39,439 nt of DNA from Conexibacter sp. (GCA_025964325.1 JAOPZA010000056.1:1-39439), one strand, 5' to 3'. Shown: positions 8,387 through 17,644, numbered from the stretch's first letter. A program made the numbers and translations. Notes: a model not told the origin generated them from the sequence alone.

Positions 8387-9094
8387 ATGGAGCACGACCG
8401 CACCGAGCCCGCCGCCGCCGTCCGCCCCCTGCGACGCGACGCCGAGCGCAACCGCCAGCGCATCCTCGAGGCTGCTCGCGTCGTCTTCGCCGAGCGGGGC
8501 CTCGGCGCCACGCTCGACGAGATCGCCCACGCCGCCGGCGTCGGCGTCGGCACCGTGTACCGCCGCTACCCCGACAAGGAGGAGCTGATCGACGCGCTCT
8601 TCGAGCAGTCGATCAACCGCATCGCGACGCTCGCCGAGGAGGGCGTCGCGAACCCCGACCCGTGGGCTGGCCTGGTCGGCTTCTTCGAGCGCGCGCTCGA
8701 GGAGCAGGCGCGCGACCGCGGTCTCAAGGAGCTGCTCCTCGGCGACGCGCACGGACGCGAGCGCGTCGCGCTCGCGCGCGCCCGGATCGCGCCGCAGGTG
8801 CAGGCGCTGGTCGCGCGCGCGCAGGCGTCCGGCGCCCTGCGGCCCGACATCGCGGCGACCGATCTGCCGCTGATCCAGCTGATGCTGGGAGCCGCGCTCG
8901 ACTACACGCGCGACGTCGCGCCCGACGCGTGGCAGCGCTTCCTCGTGCTGATCCTCGACGGCATGAGGGTCGCGCGCGAGGCGCCGACGCCGCTCGCCGC
9001 GCGACCGCTGAGCGACGACGAGATCGAGACGGTGATGCACTCCGTGCACCATCCGCGCGGCACGCGCGGCACACGCGGCACGCCGTCGTCGTAG
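8387..9094 (+). CDS. TetR/AcrR-family repressor
   Basis: 235-residue regulator. The N-terminal helix-turn-helix is clear at about residues 19-65: RNRQRILEAARVVFAERG, then ATLDEIAHAAGVGVGTVYRRYPDKEEL, the TetR recognition helix. A C-terminal ligand/dimer domain follows. Position divergent from the DHA2 pump suggests it represses the pump and is released by a pump substrate (inference). The end carries a tandem RGT tripeptide repeat from a 9-bp DNA repeat. The start is ATG 8387, preceded by a -10-like TACGCT and no ribosome-binding site. The stop is 10 bp from the convergent WS/DGAT gene. Confidence 0.93.
   Translation: MEHDRTEPAAAVRPLRRDAERNRQRILEAARVVFAERGLGATLDEIAHAAGVGVGTVYRRYPDKEELIDALFEQSINRIATLAEEGVANPDPWAGLVGFFERALEEQARDRGLKELLLGDAHGRERVALARARIAPQVQALVARAQASGALRPDIAATDLPLIQLMLGAALDYTRDVAPDAWQRFLVLILDGMRVAREAPTPLAARPLSDDEIETVMHSVHHPRGTRGTRGTPSS
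9056..9082. repeat. 9-bp tandem repeat, three copies
   Basis: Three near-identical CGCGGCACG units encode three RGT tripeptides at the end of the TetR-type protein. It is likely a slippage-prone microsatellite with little functional effect. Confidence 0.8.
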
Positions 9095-9104
9095 GCCCGG
9101 CGGA

Positions 9105-10373
9105 TCAGCGCCGCGGCCGCGCGCCGACGAGCGCCGCCGCCTCGTCCTCGACGCCGTCGGCCATCGTCTGCACGTCGTCGACGAGACCGGGGTCGGCGCA
9201 GAAGCCGAAGCAGAGCCGGTCGGCGAACGACAGCACCGAGACGCGCAGCGCGTGGTGCTGGCCGATCTCGGCGATCGAGTGGAGCGCCTCCACCGGCGCG
9301 TCGAGCACGCGCACCGGCGCGCGCGGGCCGGGCACGTTCGAGACGTTCAGCGCGAAGCGCCGCGGGCTGCGCTCGAGCCGCACGACGAAGCGCTGGAGCT
9401 GCGGCGAGACGCCCGACAGCTCGTGCAGCAGCTGGTCGCGACGCGCGGCGTCGCCGGCGTCCTTGCGGGCGCGCGTGGCGGCGTGGACGGCCCGCAGGCG
9501 GGCGACCGGGTCGGGCTCGTCGAGCGGCAGCGCGAGCGAGAAGAACGAGTCGCGGTTGGCGGCCGCGTCGCCCTCCTCGTGGAGGCTGACGGGGACCTTC
9601 ACGCGCAGCGCGCCGAGCCGGCCGTGGTGGCGCTCCAGCCACCGTCGCAAGGCGCCCGCGACGATCGTCAGCACGGCGTCGTTGACGGTCGCGCCGTCGA
9701 GCGCCTTGGCGGCGTCGTGCAGCGGTGCGAAGGGGACGACCGCGAAGCCGATCTCACGGCGCGTGCCGATCGGGCCGTCGAACGGCGAGCGCCCGTGCGT
9801 GCGGCGGAACTCGCGCCGCAGGTAGCCGGCCAGGTGGCCGCGCCGGCGGGCGTCGTCGGCCGCGTGGACGGCGGCCCTCTGCGCCGCGCTCAGCGCCGCC
9901 TCCGGCGGGTCGTCCCACAGCAGCGTCTGCGCGTAGCGCATCGCAGCCGTGCCGTCGGCGAGGGCGTGGTGGATCCGCCAGACGAGCGCGCTGCCGCCGC
10001 CGGCGAGCGGGACCAGCTCGATCCGCCACAGCGGCCGGGCGCGGTCGAGGTGGCGCTCGAAGAGCCGCGCCACGAGCGTCCGCAGCCCGGCGCGGTCGAC
10101 CGGCTCGTCGACCGGCGCGGGCCCGACGTGGTGCGCGATCGCGAAGTCCTCGTCGGGCTCCCAGCCCGGCAGCGCCGGCGTGCCGCCGAGGCGACGGCGC
10201 AGCAGCGGCGCCTGCTCGATCCGCTCCGCCACGCGGCCGCGCAGCGCCGCGAGCTCGAGCCGCTCGCCGCCGAGCCGCACGACCTTGCAGGTGTGCCCGG
10301 CGATCGTCGCGCTCTCGAGCGCGAGGATCGCGCGGTCCTCGGGGGCGAGCGGGATCAGGTCGTCCGGCGGCAC
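9105..10373 (-). CDS. Wax ester synthase/diacylglycerol acyltransferase (WS/DGAT)
   Basis: 422-residue acyltransferase of the bacterial WS/DGAT family, which makes wax esters or triacylglycerol from acyl-CoA at the cytoplasmic membrane. The catalytic HHxxxDG motif is present as HHALADG at residues 135-141, preceded by the conserved RPLWRIEL block (113-120). The late NVSNVPGP motif is also present. Length is slightly below the usual 450-480. Start GTG 10373 has no good ribosome-binding site but lies 5 bp after the antiporter stop, so translation may be coupled to it. The second substrate (alcohol or diacylglycerol) cannot be deduced. Confidence 0.93.
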   Translation of the reverse strand: MPPDDLIPLAPEDRAILALESATIAGHTCKVVRLGGERLELAALRGRVAERIEQAPLLRRRLGGTPALPGWEPDEDFAIAHHVGPAPVDEPVDRAGLRTLVARLFERHLDRARPLWRIELVPLAGGGSALVWRIHHALADGTAAMRYAQTLLWDDPPEAALSAAQRAAVHAADDARRRGHLAGYLRREFRRTHGRSPFDGPIGTRREIGFAVVPFAPLHDAAKALDGATVNDAVLTIVAGALRRWLERHHGRLGALRVKVPVSLHEEGDAAANRDSFFSLALPLDEPDPVARLRAVHAATRARKDAGDAARRDQLLHELSGVSPQLQRFVVRLERSPRRFALNVSNVPGPRAPVRVLDAPVEALHSIAEIGQHHALRVSVLSFADRLCFGFCADPGLVDDVQTMADGVEDEAAALVGARPRR

Positions 10374-10378
10374 GAGGT

Positions 10379-11569
10379 CTAGATGGTCGCCGGCGTGGCG
10401 GCCGCCGCGCGGTCGCCGCGGAGTCGCAGCCCCAGCACCGGGAAGATCGCGGTCGAGAGGATCGCGGCCGCGATCAGGCTCGCCGCCGTCGAGCTGCGCA
10501 TGTGGTGCTCGGCGACCGCGATCGTCGTGACGGCGACCACGAGCGGCAGCTCGGTCGCGCAGAAGAGCGCGAGCGCGAGCCGATCGCGGCGCGCCAGCAC
10601 GTCGCGGTAGAGCAGCAGCGCCGGCACGCCGCGCACGACCAGGAAGAGCGCGAGGAAGAGCGGCACCTTCAGCAGCTCGCGCGGCTGCTGGGTCAGCGCG
10701 GAGATGTTGAGCTTCAGTCCGCTGACGACGAAGAAGAACGGGATCAGGAAGCCGTAGCCGACGGCGGTCAGCTTCGACTCGAGCACGTGGACCTCGCGGC
10801 CCTGCAGCGCCAGCCGCAGGATCACGCCGGCGACGAAGCCGCCCAGCAGCAGGTCGAGCCCGAGCGAGGCGGCCAGCCCGGCGAGCGCGAAGACCATCAC
10901 GACGGCCGCGCGGATCGCGAGCTGGCTGCTCGTCTCGAGCGTGCGCTCCAGCATCTCCCAGCCGCGCCCGACCGAGCGAACCGCGAGGATCCCGGCAAGC
11001 ACCGCGAGGGCGATGAAGGCGAGCAGGATCGCGGCGCTCGCGAGCGGCTTCTTGGTCGAGAAGACGAGCGTGATCAGCACGATCGGGCCGAACTCGCCCA
11101 TCGCGCCCGCGGCCAGCAGCTGGGTGCCGAACGGCGTGCGCAGCTCGCCGGCGTCGCTCAGGATCGGGATCAGCGTGCCGATCGCGGTCGTCGCCGTCGC
11201 GGTCCCGACGAAGACGAGCGAGACGACGATCCCAGCCAGCGCGAGCAGGCCGCCGAGCGAGTAGGCGAGCAGCAGCGAGATCACCCAGCCGCCGGCGGCC
11301 AGTCGCAGCGGCGTGCCGCGGATCCGCTCGAAGTCGATCTCGTAGCCGGCGAAGAAGAACAGCATGCCGAGCCCGAGGTTCGAGAAGAAGTCGACGAACT
11401 GGTCGGGCTGGGCGAGGTTCAGCAGCTCGGGTCCGACGACGATCCCGAGCACGATCTCCACGACGACGACGGGGATCGCGATGCGGCGCGAGAGCAGGCT
11501 GACGGACAGCGCCGCCAGCGCCGCGACGACGACGATGGTGAGGAACGAGCCGGTGTCGACGGTCACCAT
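10379..11569 (-). CDS. Kef-type cation:proton antiporter (CPA2), membrane domain only
   Basis: 396-residue integral membrane protein of the CPA2 family, which exchanges K+ or Na+ for H+. About 12-13 hydrophobic segments run the full length, with family stretches such as [17 protein letters not shown] and [18 protein letters not shown] in the first third and a mid-protein [19 protein letters not shown]. There is no C-terminal RCK/TrkA-N domain, so any nucleotide gating must be absent or provided elsewhere. It sits 5 bp upstream of the WS/DGAT gene, and the two look like an operon although the functional link is unclear. A TAGACT box 9 bases before ATG 11569 may be its -10. Confidence 0.92.
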   Translation of the reverse strand: MVTVDTGSFLTIVVVAALAALSVSLLSRRIAIPVVVVEIVLGIVVGPELLNLAQPDQFVDFFSNLGLGMLFFFAGYEIDFERIRGTPLRLAAGGWVISLLLAYSLGGLLALAGIVVSLVFVGTATATTAIGTLIPILSDAGELRTPFGTQLLAAGAMGEFGPIVLITLVFSTKKPLASAAILLAFIALAVLAGILAVRSVGRGWEMLERTLETSSQLAIRAAVVMVFALAGLAASLGLDLLLGGFVAGVILRLALQGREVHVLESKLTAVGYGFLIPFFFVVSGLKLNISALTQQPRELLKVPLFLALFLVVRGVPALLLYRDVLARRDRLALALFCATELPLVVAVTTIAVAEHHMRSSTAASLIAAAILSTAIFPVLGLRLRGDRAAAATPATI

Positions 11570-11609
11570 CGCGGCGGCAGTCTATGCGCGCCGCTACGCG
11601 AACGCGATC

Positions 11610-11765
11610 GCACTAGCTCGACCTCGCCGAGCCGCGTCAGTCCCGACCACGTCTGCACGTCGGTCACGGTCGCGGGGCCGAAGGCGGCGAGGTAGCGCAG
11701 GACGACGGCGTCGGGCGCGAAGCCGGCGTCGAACGGCCGCCCGAGCCACTCCTCCGCGCGCACGG
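11610..11765 (-). pseudogene. Remnant of a winged-helix DNA-binding-domain gene
   Basis: Minus-strand translation reads [14 protein letters not shown], then [20 protein letters not shown] and GLTRLGEV before it loses similarity and stops at 11563. That middle block is characteristic of the winged helix DNA-binding domain proteins (HTH_42/DUF1006-like), normally 350-400 residues. Only about 50 residues survive here, without a start or the rest of the protein. The remnant begins right at the stop of the downstream-lying MFS gene and ends next to the antiporter start, so it fills this 205-bp gap. It is most likely debris of a deletion or recombination event. Confidence 0.6.
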
Positions 11766-11774
11766 CGCGTGCGC

Positions 11775-13379
11775 CTACCCGGCCGTGGCCGGGCCGGACG
11801 CGACGGCGTCGGCGTCGCTCGCCGGCTCCTCCTCCGCGAGGACGGGCTCCTCGACGCGACCGGCCGGCAGCGCGACGAGCGCGACGACGAACGCGGCCGC
11901 CATCACGCCGGCCATCACGAAGAGGACGATTCTCGTCGAGTGGGCGAAGTCGAGCTGGACCTGGTCGAACAGCTGTCTCGCTCTCGCGCCGCTCTGGCCG
12001 CCGAAGCTGCCGCCGCCGGAGCCGCCCGCGCCGCTGAGCGACTGGGCGAGCCGGTCGGCCTCGCGCGTCGGCACCCCCACGGTGCCGAGGGTCTTCTCGA
12101 TCCGCGACGTGTTCTGCGTCAGCAGGATCGTGCCGAGGATCGCGAGCCCGAGGCTGGCGCCGAAGTTGCGCACCGTCTGCGTGATGCCGGTGATCTCGCC
12201 GTAGGCGTCGCGCGGGGCGCGGTTGAGCGCGTCGGTGCTGACGGGCCCGAGCACGAGCCCGACGCCGGCGCCGGCGATCGCGATGTAGTACCACTGGTTG
12301 TCGAACGAGAGATCGGTGACCTGCGAGCCCCACAGGTAGAAGCCGACCGCCGCGACCGCGCAGCCGAGCACGACCGACGGCCGCGCCCCCTGGCTGTCGA
12401 GGATCCGGCCGCCTCTCTGGGCCGCGATCGAGAAGCCGCCGAAGAAGACGAGCAGGAAGAGGCCGGCGTTGGTCGCGCTCTCGCCGAGCGCGATCTGCGC
12501 GTAGAGGCTGGCGAAGAAGAACAGCGGCACGAAGCAGACCGACAGCAGGAACAGCACGATGTTGTCGACCGCGAAGGCGCGGCTCTGGAAGATCCTCAGC
12601 TGCACGAGCGGGTTCGGCACCCGCAGCTCGTAGGCGACGAACGCGGCCAGCAGCACGACGCCGAGGACGATCGACCCCCACGTCTTGACGTCGCTCCAGC
12701 CCCACACGCTCGCCTGCTGCAAGCCGAGCACGAGCAGGCCCATCCCGCCCGAGACGAGCACCGCGCCGCGCCCGTCGATCGAGCGCGGGCGCTGCTCCTT
12801 CGGCAGCTCCGGGATCGACGCTCTCGCCATCGCCGTCAGCACGATCGCGATCAGCGCGATCGGCACGTTGATCCAGAAGATCGAGCGCCACGTCCACTCC
12901 GTCAGGTAGCCGCCGGCGATCGGGCCGATCGCCGTCAGGCCGCCGGAGGCCGAGAAGAAGATCGCGAGCGCCTTGCCGCGTTCGCGCAGCGGGTATGCGG
13001 AGACGACGATCGCCAGCGCGGACGGGAACAGGAACGCGGCGGCCGCGCCCTGGACGATGCGGAAGAAGATCATCCACGCCTCGCCGATCGATCCGGTCGG
13101 CGTCGCGCCGCACAGCGCGGAGGCGGCCGCGAAGAGGGCGACGCCGCCGATCACCATCCGGCGGTGCCCGACGACGTCGCTCAGCTTGCCGCCGAAGGCG
13201 AACAGCGCCGAGAGCGCCAGCAGGTAGCCGTTGACGATCCACTGGGAGCCCGTCGAGGAGAGGTGGAGGTCGTGCTGCAGCTTCGGGATCGCGAGGGCGA
13301 CGATCGTCTGGTCGATGAAGATCATCCCGACCGCGAAGATCATCGCCACGAGGACGAGGTTCTTGTTCGTATGGCGCAT
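11775..13379 (-). CDS. Second DHA2-family MFS efflux transporter
   Basis: 534-residue transporter with about 14 membrane segments, DHA2 (EmrB/QacA) type. Helix 1 reads [17 protein letters not shown]. The helix 2-3 loop motif is [18 protein letters not shown] and the helix 5 motif is [18 protein letters not shown]. Between helix 13 and the last helix there is an unusually long polar, glycine-rich loop ([21 protein letters not shown]). The tail is Glu/Ala rich. Start ATG 13379 is chosen because family similarity begins at [18 protein letters not shown]. Upstream in-frame residues are not family-like. It diverges from the lysozyme-like gene. No regulator is adjacent, so the substrate and control are unknown. 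Confidence 0.91.
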   Translation of the reverse strand: MRHTNKNLVLVAMIFAVGMIFIDQTIVALAIPKLQHDLHLSSTGSQWIVNGYLLALSALFAFGGKLSDVVGHRRMVIGGVALFAAASALCGATPTGSIGEAWMIFFRIVQGAAAAFLFPSALAIVVSAYPLRERGKALAIFFSASGGLTAIGPIAGGYLTEWTWRSIFWINVPIALIAIVLTAMARASIPELPKEQRPRSIDGRGAVLVSGGMGLLVLGLQQASVWGWSDVKTWGSIVLGVVLLAAFVAYELRVPNPLVQLRIFQSRAFAVDNIVLFLLSVCFVPLFFFASLYAQIALGESATNAGLFLLVFFGGFSIAAQRGGRILDSQGARPSVVLGCAVAAVGFYLWGSQVTDLSFDNQWYYIAIAGAGVGLVLGPVSTDALNRAPRDAYGEITGITQTVRNFGASLGLAILGTILLTQNTSRIEKTLGTVGVPTREADRLAQSLSGAGGSGGGSFGGQSGARARQLFDQVQLDFAHSTRIVLFVMAGVMAAAFVVALVALPAGRVEEPVLAEEEPASDADAVASGPATAG

Positions 13380-13489
13380 GGACGGCCTATCGGTCTGCGT
13401 GGATCGGTGCCCCAGCGGAGCGTCAGCAAGATGACAGGGGCTCCGGCGCGGACGCAAGCTGCGACGTTCGCCGCCGACTACCAGAGCTG

Positions 13490-14209
13490 ATGAGCCTGAT
13501 CGACGCACTCGACCGCATCGGCGCGATCCAGGCGCAGATCGCGCCGCTCACCGGCGCCGCCCCGGCGGCCGCCGCCGCGCCGGCTGCGACGGCGCCGGTC
13601 GCGACCGCGGCGACGGCGCCGACGAGCTTCGCCTCGCTGCTGTCGCAGGCACAGGGCGTGCCGTCGAACGGCGCGCCGCCCGGGACGACGAGCCCGCAGG
13701 CGGTCGGCTTCGCGAGCCCGACCGGCGGGGCGGTGCCCGGGCCGCTGCCGGGCGCGTCGCTGCTGACGAACGGCCAGCAGCAGTTCGCCTCGCGCCTGGC
13801 GGCGCAGACCGGCATGGAGACGGGCGTGATCTCCGCCTGGATGCTGGCGGAGGAGTCGGGTGGCGCGGCGACCTCGCGCGAGACCACGAACAACCACGAC
13901 TGGCTCAACATCGGCTACACCGACAGCGGCACCTACGGCGCGCAGGCGGCGATCTGGGACAACCCGATCACGGCCGCCGACGCGACGGCCGGATGGCTCA
14001 AGGGGCAGGACACGATCCCCGGCTACGGCAAGGCGGCGCCCGGTGTCCAGGCGATCCTCTCGAGCGCCGGACAGCCGCCGGCGACGCAGATCGCCGCGCT
14101 GCAGCACTCGGGCTGGGCCTCGAGCGGCTACCCCGATGTGCCGCAGCTCTACCAGCAGGTCGCCGGCGGCTCGCTCGCCGCGTCGGCGTCGCTGGCCCAG
14201 CGCTCCTAG
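13490..14209 (+). CDS. Lysozyme-like protein, possibly flagellum-associated
   Basis: 239 residues. The N-terminal helix (SLIDALDRIGAIQAQIAPL) and an Ala/Pro/Thr-rich linker to about residue 85 resemble the leaders of actinobacterial flagellar peptidoglycan hydrolases, which also carry an FASLLSQA-like block (here residues 45-52). The C-terminal 150 residues look like a lysozyme/transglycosylase fold: FASRLAAQTGMETGVISAWM, then LAEESGG with a plausible catalytic Glu, NNHDWLNIGYTDSGTYG, and PITAADATAGWLKG. No signal peptide is visible, consistent with export through a flagellar-type path or a cytoplasmic life, but no flagellar genes are in the window. The function as a murein hydrolase is an inference. 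Confidence 0.65.
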   Translation: MSLIDALDRIGAIQAQIAPLTGAAPAAAAAPAATAPVATAATAPTSFASLLSQAQGVPSNGAPPGTTSPQAVGFASPTGGAVPGPLPGASLLTNGQQQFASRLAAQTGMETGVISAWMLAEESGGAATSRETTNNHDWLNIGYTDSGTYGAQAAIWDNPITAADATAGWLKGQDTIPGYGKAAPGVQAILSSAGQPPATQIAALQHSGWASSGYPDVPQLYQQVAGGSLAASASLAQRS

Positions 14210-16542
14210 CCCGCCGCGCCCGCCTCGCGCTCGATCGCCGGAGGCTCGAACGCCGCGACGTCGCCGATCTCGCCGGCCTCGCGGCGGATCTCGATCAGCG
14301 TCGTGCCGGCGGAGCTCGCCTGCGCGAGCCGCGAGGTGCCCTTGTCGAGCGTGAGCACGTTGGGGTTGCCATGGCGGTCGAGGCTGCCGGGCACGCCGGG
14401 CTGCTCGGGGTCGTACCAGGCGCCGGTGGCGAGGACGACGACGCCCGGCCGCACCGCATCGGTCACGCGGGCGCCCGCGAGGCACGCGCCGCGGTCGTTG
14501 AAGAGCCGCACGACGTCGCCGTCGGAGATCCCGCGCGCGGCGGCGTCGTCGGGGTGGAGCAGGACGGGCTCGCGGCCCGCGACCTTCGCGTCCTGGCTGC
14601 AGGCGCCGTGGTCGTACTGGCTGTGCAGGCGCGTGCGCGGCTGATTCGAGCACAGGTGCAGCGGGAAGCGCTCGGCCTGCGCGCCGCCGAGCCACTCGGC
14701 CGGCTCCAGCCACGTCGGGTGGCCAGGGCAGTCGTCGTAGCCGAAGGAGGCGATCGTCTGCGAGCAGATCTCGATCCGTCCCGACGGGGTCGCGAGCGGG
14801 TGGGCGGCGGGGTCGGCGCGCAGCGCGGCGAAGTCGCCGACCGCGCGGCGCGGTGGCGCCGGCATCGCCGCCCCGCCGGCGCTCCAGAAGTCGTCGAACG
14901 GCGGCAGCTCGACGTCGGGCGCGACCCACGTGCGCGTCTTCTCGTAGAGCCCGCGCACCCACGCCTCGGCGCTGCGTCCCTCGGTGAACTGGGCCTCGAC
15001 GCCGAGCCGCTGCGCCAGCCCGGCGAACGTCTCGTAGTCGGTCCGCACGCCGGCCGGCGGGTCGACGGCGCGGTGCATCGCCATCAGCGCGACGTCGTTC
15101 GCGCCCGCGGCGACGTCGTTGCGCTCGAGCGCGGTCGCGACCGGGAAGACGACGTCGGCGAAGCGGGTGAGCGGGTTCCACCACGAGTCGTGGACGATCA
15201 CGGTCTCGGGTCGCTGCCACGCGCGCACGAGCCGGTTGAGGTCCTGGTGGTGGTGGAACGGGTTCCCGCCGGCCCAGTAGACGAGCCGCAGATCCGGATA
15301 GGTCCGTCGCTCGCCGTCGAAGTCGTAGGGCTCGCCGGGCGCCAGCAGCGCGTCGGCGATCCGCGCGACGGGGATCGCGCCCTCGACGGCGTTGCGGCCC
15401 TGCGGCAGCGAGGCGACCGGCTGGCGCTGCGGCCGCACGCCCGTCAACGAGATCCCGAGCCCGGAGGCGAAGCCGCCGCCGGATCTGCCCATCGAGCCGG
15501 ACAGCGCCGCGAGCGTGACGCCCATCCAGTACGGCTGCTCGCCGTGGTCGGCGCGCTGCAGCGACCAGGCGACGTTCACGACCGTGCGGTGCGTGGCGAT
15601 CCGCTCGGCGAGCGAACGGATCGTCCCGGCGTCGACGCCGGCCAGCTCGGCCGCCCAGGCGGCGTCCTTCGGGACGCCGTCGTCGTCGCCGAGCAGGTAG
15701 CGGGCGAAGCGGTCCCAGCCGCTGCAGCAGCGGGCGAGGAAGTCGCGGTCGTGCAGGTCGCGGGAGACGATCTCGTGCGCGAGCCCGAGCATCAGCGCGA
15801 CGTCGCTGTTCGGCCGCGCGGCGATCCACTCGGCCCCGAGTCGCTCGTCGGCGTCGTCGCGCAGCGGCGAGACGGTGACGAACGCGACGCCGGCGTCGCG
15901 GCAGCGCAGCTGCCAGCCGGCCGACTGGTGGCGCCCGACGCCGCCGACGTTCATCTGCGCGTTCTTCGGCGCCATCCCGCCGAAGGAGACGACCAGCTCG
16001 CCGTCGCGCTCGATCTCGTCGAACATCGGACCGCGCTGCCAGATGCTGACCGGGCCGCCGCCGATCACGTGCGGCAGCAGCACCTCGAGCGCGCCGGCGC
16101 TGTAGCTGCCGACCGACGCCGTGTAGCCGCCGATCGTATTGAGGAAGCGGTGGAGCTGGCTCTGCGCGTGGTGGAAGCGCCCGGCGCTCGCCCAGCCGTA
16201 GGAGCCGCCGTAGATCGCTGCGTTGCCGTAGGTGGCACGGACGCGGTCGAGCTCGCCGGCGACGAGGTCGAGCGCGCGCTCCCAGGAGACGGCGACGAAC
16301 GGCTCGGCGCCGCGCGCGCCGCCCGCCCCGCCCGTGGGGGCGCCGCGCTCGAGCCACCCCTTGCGCACCATCGGCTCGGTGATCCGCGCGGGATGGTCGA
16401 GCGTGCCGACGATCCCGGCGCCGATCGGCGACGCGTCGGGGTCGTCGCGCGCCGGCTCGAGGGCGACCAGCCGGTCACCCTCGCGGACGGCGACGTACGT
16501 GCCCCAGTGCGCGGCGGTCGGCGTCCGGCTCCGGGCGGTCAT
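14206..16542 (-). CDS. bisC: Molybdopterin-dependent oxidoreductase, biotin/DMSO sulfoxide reductase type
   Basis: 778-residue molybdoenzyme of the DMSO/TMAO/biotin-sulfoxide reductase family. The active-site segment YGGSYGWASAGRFHHAQSQL followed by VGSYSAGALEVLLPHV places Tyr115, Trp117 and Ser148, matching Tyr114, Trp116 and the Mo-ligand Ser147 of Rhodobacter DMSO reductase with a one-residue offset. No N-terminal iron-sulfur cysteines and no twin-arginine signal are present, so it should be a cytoplasmic single-subunit enzyme, which favours BisC (reduction of biotin or methionine sulfoxide) over periplasmic TorA/DorA. A TAGATT box lies 8 bases before ATG 16542 without a Shine-Dalgarno. 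The 3' end overlaps the lysozyme-like gene by 4 bases, convergently. The exact substrate is uncertain. Confidence 0.88.
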   Translation of the reverse strand: MTARSRTPTAAHWGTYVAVREGDRLVALEPARDDPDASPIGAGIVGTLDHPARITEPMVRKGWLERGAPTGGAGGARGAEPFVAVSWERALDLVAGELDRVRATYGNAAIYGGSYGWASAGRFHHAQSQLHRFLNTIGGYTASVGSYSAGALEVLLPHVIGGGPVSIWQRGPMFDEIERDGELVVSFGGMAPKNAQMNVGGVGRHQSAGWQLRCRDAGVAFVTVSPLRDDADERLGAEWIAARPNSDVALMLGLAHEIVSRDLHDRDFLARCCSGWDRFARYLLGDDDGVPKDAAWAAELAGVDAGTIRSLAERIATHRTVVNVAWSLQRADHGEQPYWMGVTLAALSGSMGRSGGGFASGLGISLTGVRPQRQPVASLPQGRNAVEGAIPVARIADALLAPGEPYDFDGERRTYPDLRLVYWAGGNPFHHHQDLNRLVRAWQRPETVIVHDSWWNPLTRFADVVFPVATALERNDVAAGANDVALMAMHRAVDPPAGVRTDYETFAGLAQRLGVEAQFTEGRSAEAWVRGLYEKTRTWVAPDVELPPFDDFWSAGGAAMPAPPRRAVGDFAALRADPAAHPLATPSGRIEICSQTIASFGYDDCPGHPTWLEPAEWLGGAQAERFPLHLCSNQPRTRLHSQYDHGACSQDAKVAGREPVLLHPDDAAARGISDGDVVRLFNDRGACLAGARVTDAVRPGVVVLATGAWYDPEQPGVPGSLDRHGNPNVLTLDKGTSRLAQASSAGTTLIEIRREAGEIGDVAAFEPPAIEREAGAAG

Positions 16543-16550
16543 CGACTCGC

Positions 16551-16556
16551 AATCTA
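16551..16556 (-). promoter_or_regulatory. Candidate -10 box for the BisC-type gene
   Basis: TAGATT on the minus strand ends 8 bases before ATG 16542. No Shine-Dalgarno lies between, so a leaderless or nearly leaderless mRNA is likely. Confidence 0.4.
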
Positions 16557-16581
16557 GCGGCCGCTCGCGCCTGGCTGTGAT

Positions 16582-17313
16582 CTACACGCGCTTCGTGTCG
16601 TCGCGATAGGCACGTGCGGCCAGCGCAGTCAGCACGACCGACCAGATCGCCATCGTCAGCCACCCGCGCGCGCCCCAGCCCTGCCCGCCGGTCGAGACGC
16701 GGCTGGCCTGCACCAGCCAGTAGGACGGCAGGCAGCGGGCGATGTCGAGCATCACGCCGCTGGTGATCGGGAACCACGTCCCGCCGAGCAGCGCCAGCAG
16801 CGAGGCGGTGCCGCCCATCACGGGGCCGATCGCGTCGACCGTCAGGAGATGCCCGATCAGGATCCCGAGCGCGGCGAACGGAACCAGCCCGACGAGGATC
16901 AGCCCCGTCATCTCGAGCCAGTGCTCGGCCGACAGGCGGACGCCGAGGACGGTGCCGGCGGCGTACAGCAGCAGGATGCTGACGCACGCCATCACGTACG
17001 CGGTGACGACCTTCGCGCCGAGGTACGAGCGCGCCTTCAGCGGCGTGATCCGCAGCTGGCGGTTCCAACCGACCTGGCGCTCGCCGGCGATCCGCGCGCC
17101 GCTGCTGATCGTCGCCATCATCGCGCCGAACGCCGCCAGTCCGATCATGTAGTAGAGCGGCGCCGGGAGGCCGGTCCCGCCGAAGTCGCTCTCGTGCTTG
17201 TTCGGGCCGGCGATGACGAAGAAGAGGATCAGCGGGAAGGCGAGCGAGAAGATGAAGAAGCGGCCATTGCGGAACGTCCGCAGCAGCTCGTAGCGGAGGT
17301 AGGTGCTGGTCAT
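16582..17313 (-). CDS. ABC-2 type transporter permease
   Basis: 243-residue permease with six hydrophobic segments (for example FFIFSLAFPLILFFVIAG, MIGLAAFGAMMATISSG, VMACVSILLLYAAGTVLG, LILVGLVPFAALGILIG). This matches the ABC-2 family used for drug or lipid export, with the typical NxQLRITPL-type cytoplasmic turn after segment 2 (WNRQLRITPLKARSYLGAK). Start ATG 17313 is set by a strong GGAGGAGG ribosome-binding site and by the 4-base ATGA overlap with the preceding ATPase stop. The ATPase partner survives only as a short C-terminal piece, so the transporter is probably non-functional here unless the join is an assembly error. Confidence 0.9.
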   Translation of the reverse strand: MTSTYLRYELLRTFRNGRFFIFSLAFPLILFFVIAGPNKHESDFGGTGLPAPLYYMIGLAAFGAMMATISSGARIAGERQVGWNRQLRITPLKARSYLGAKVVTAYVMACVSILLLYAAGTVLGVRLSAEHWLEMTGLILVGLVPFAALGILIGHLLTVDAIGPVMGGTASLLALLGGTWFPITSGVMLDIARCLPSYWLVQASRVSTGGQGWGARGWLTMAIWSVVLTALAARAYRDDTKRV

Positions 17314-17436
17314 CGGACCTCCTCCGGCTCGCGCGCGGGCTCGAGCTCCTCGTCGTCGTGCTCGCCATCGCCCCCGGTCAGCTGGAGGAACGCCTGCTCG
17401 AGACCCGCGCCCGTGATCTCGATGTCGCGGACGTCG
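17310..17436 (-). pseudogene. 3' remnant of an ABC transporter ATPase gene
   Basis: The minus strand reads DVRDIEITGAGLEQAFLQLT, then an acidic tail (GGDGEHDDEELEPAREPEEVR) and TGA at 17312-17310, overlapping the permease ATG. The DIEITGAGLEQAFLQLTG block is the usual C-terminal end of DrrA-like drug-exporter ATPases. About 42 codons remain. The Walker motifs, signature and the rest (roughly 260 codons expected) are missing. Similarity stops at about 17436, where a plus-strand remnant of another gene begins. The terminal overlap with the permease shows the original operon order ATPase-permease. Confidence 0.75.
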
Positions 17437-17445
17437 GGACATCGA
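17419..17445. repeat. 8-bp inverted repeat spanning the breakpoint
   Basis: TCGATGTC at 17419-17426 and GACATCGA at 17438-17445 are exact reverse complements separated by 11 bases. The seam between two truncated genes falls inside this repeat. Such short inverted repeats favour both biological inversions and fold-back artefacts in libraries. Confidence 0.7.
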
Positions 17446-17644
17446 CGTGCTGACGCTCGCCGGCGTGCTCGCCGCCGGCACCCTCTTCCCGACGATCTAC
17501 GGCTACTACTACGTGCTGCGCGGCCTGCAGGGAATCGACACGACGCCGGGCCCCGGAGCGCTCGTCGAGCGCGCGTTCGGCGTCGTCTGGCGCGGGCTCG
17601 AGCCGCTCGCCGACCTCGCCGAGTCGGGGGCCGCCGCGGCCTGA
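17438..17644 (+). pseudogene. 3' remnant of an unidentified membrane-protein gene
   Basis: Open plus-strand frame reading DIDVLTLAGVLAAGTLFPTI, then YGYYYVLRGLQG and a polar tail with LVERAFGVVWRGLEPLADL, ending TGA 17642-17644. One hydrophobic segment is followed by an aromatic-rich turn, which looks like the last membrane helix and tail of a larger protein. The only in-frame start-like codon is GTG 17447, with no ribosome-binding site. The family was not recognised. A very small intact protein starting at GTG 17447 is the alternative. Bases 17645-17715 after it hold only the RecQ promoter region. Confidence 0.5.

Noticed and set aside
13431..13490. 19-codon frame ending at the start codon of the lysozyme-like gene (TGATG overlap)
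   Set aside because: Looks like coupling, but there is no Shine-Dalgarno before ATG 13431 and nothing else supports it, unlike the leader before the GAF regulator.
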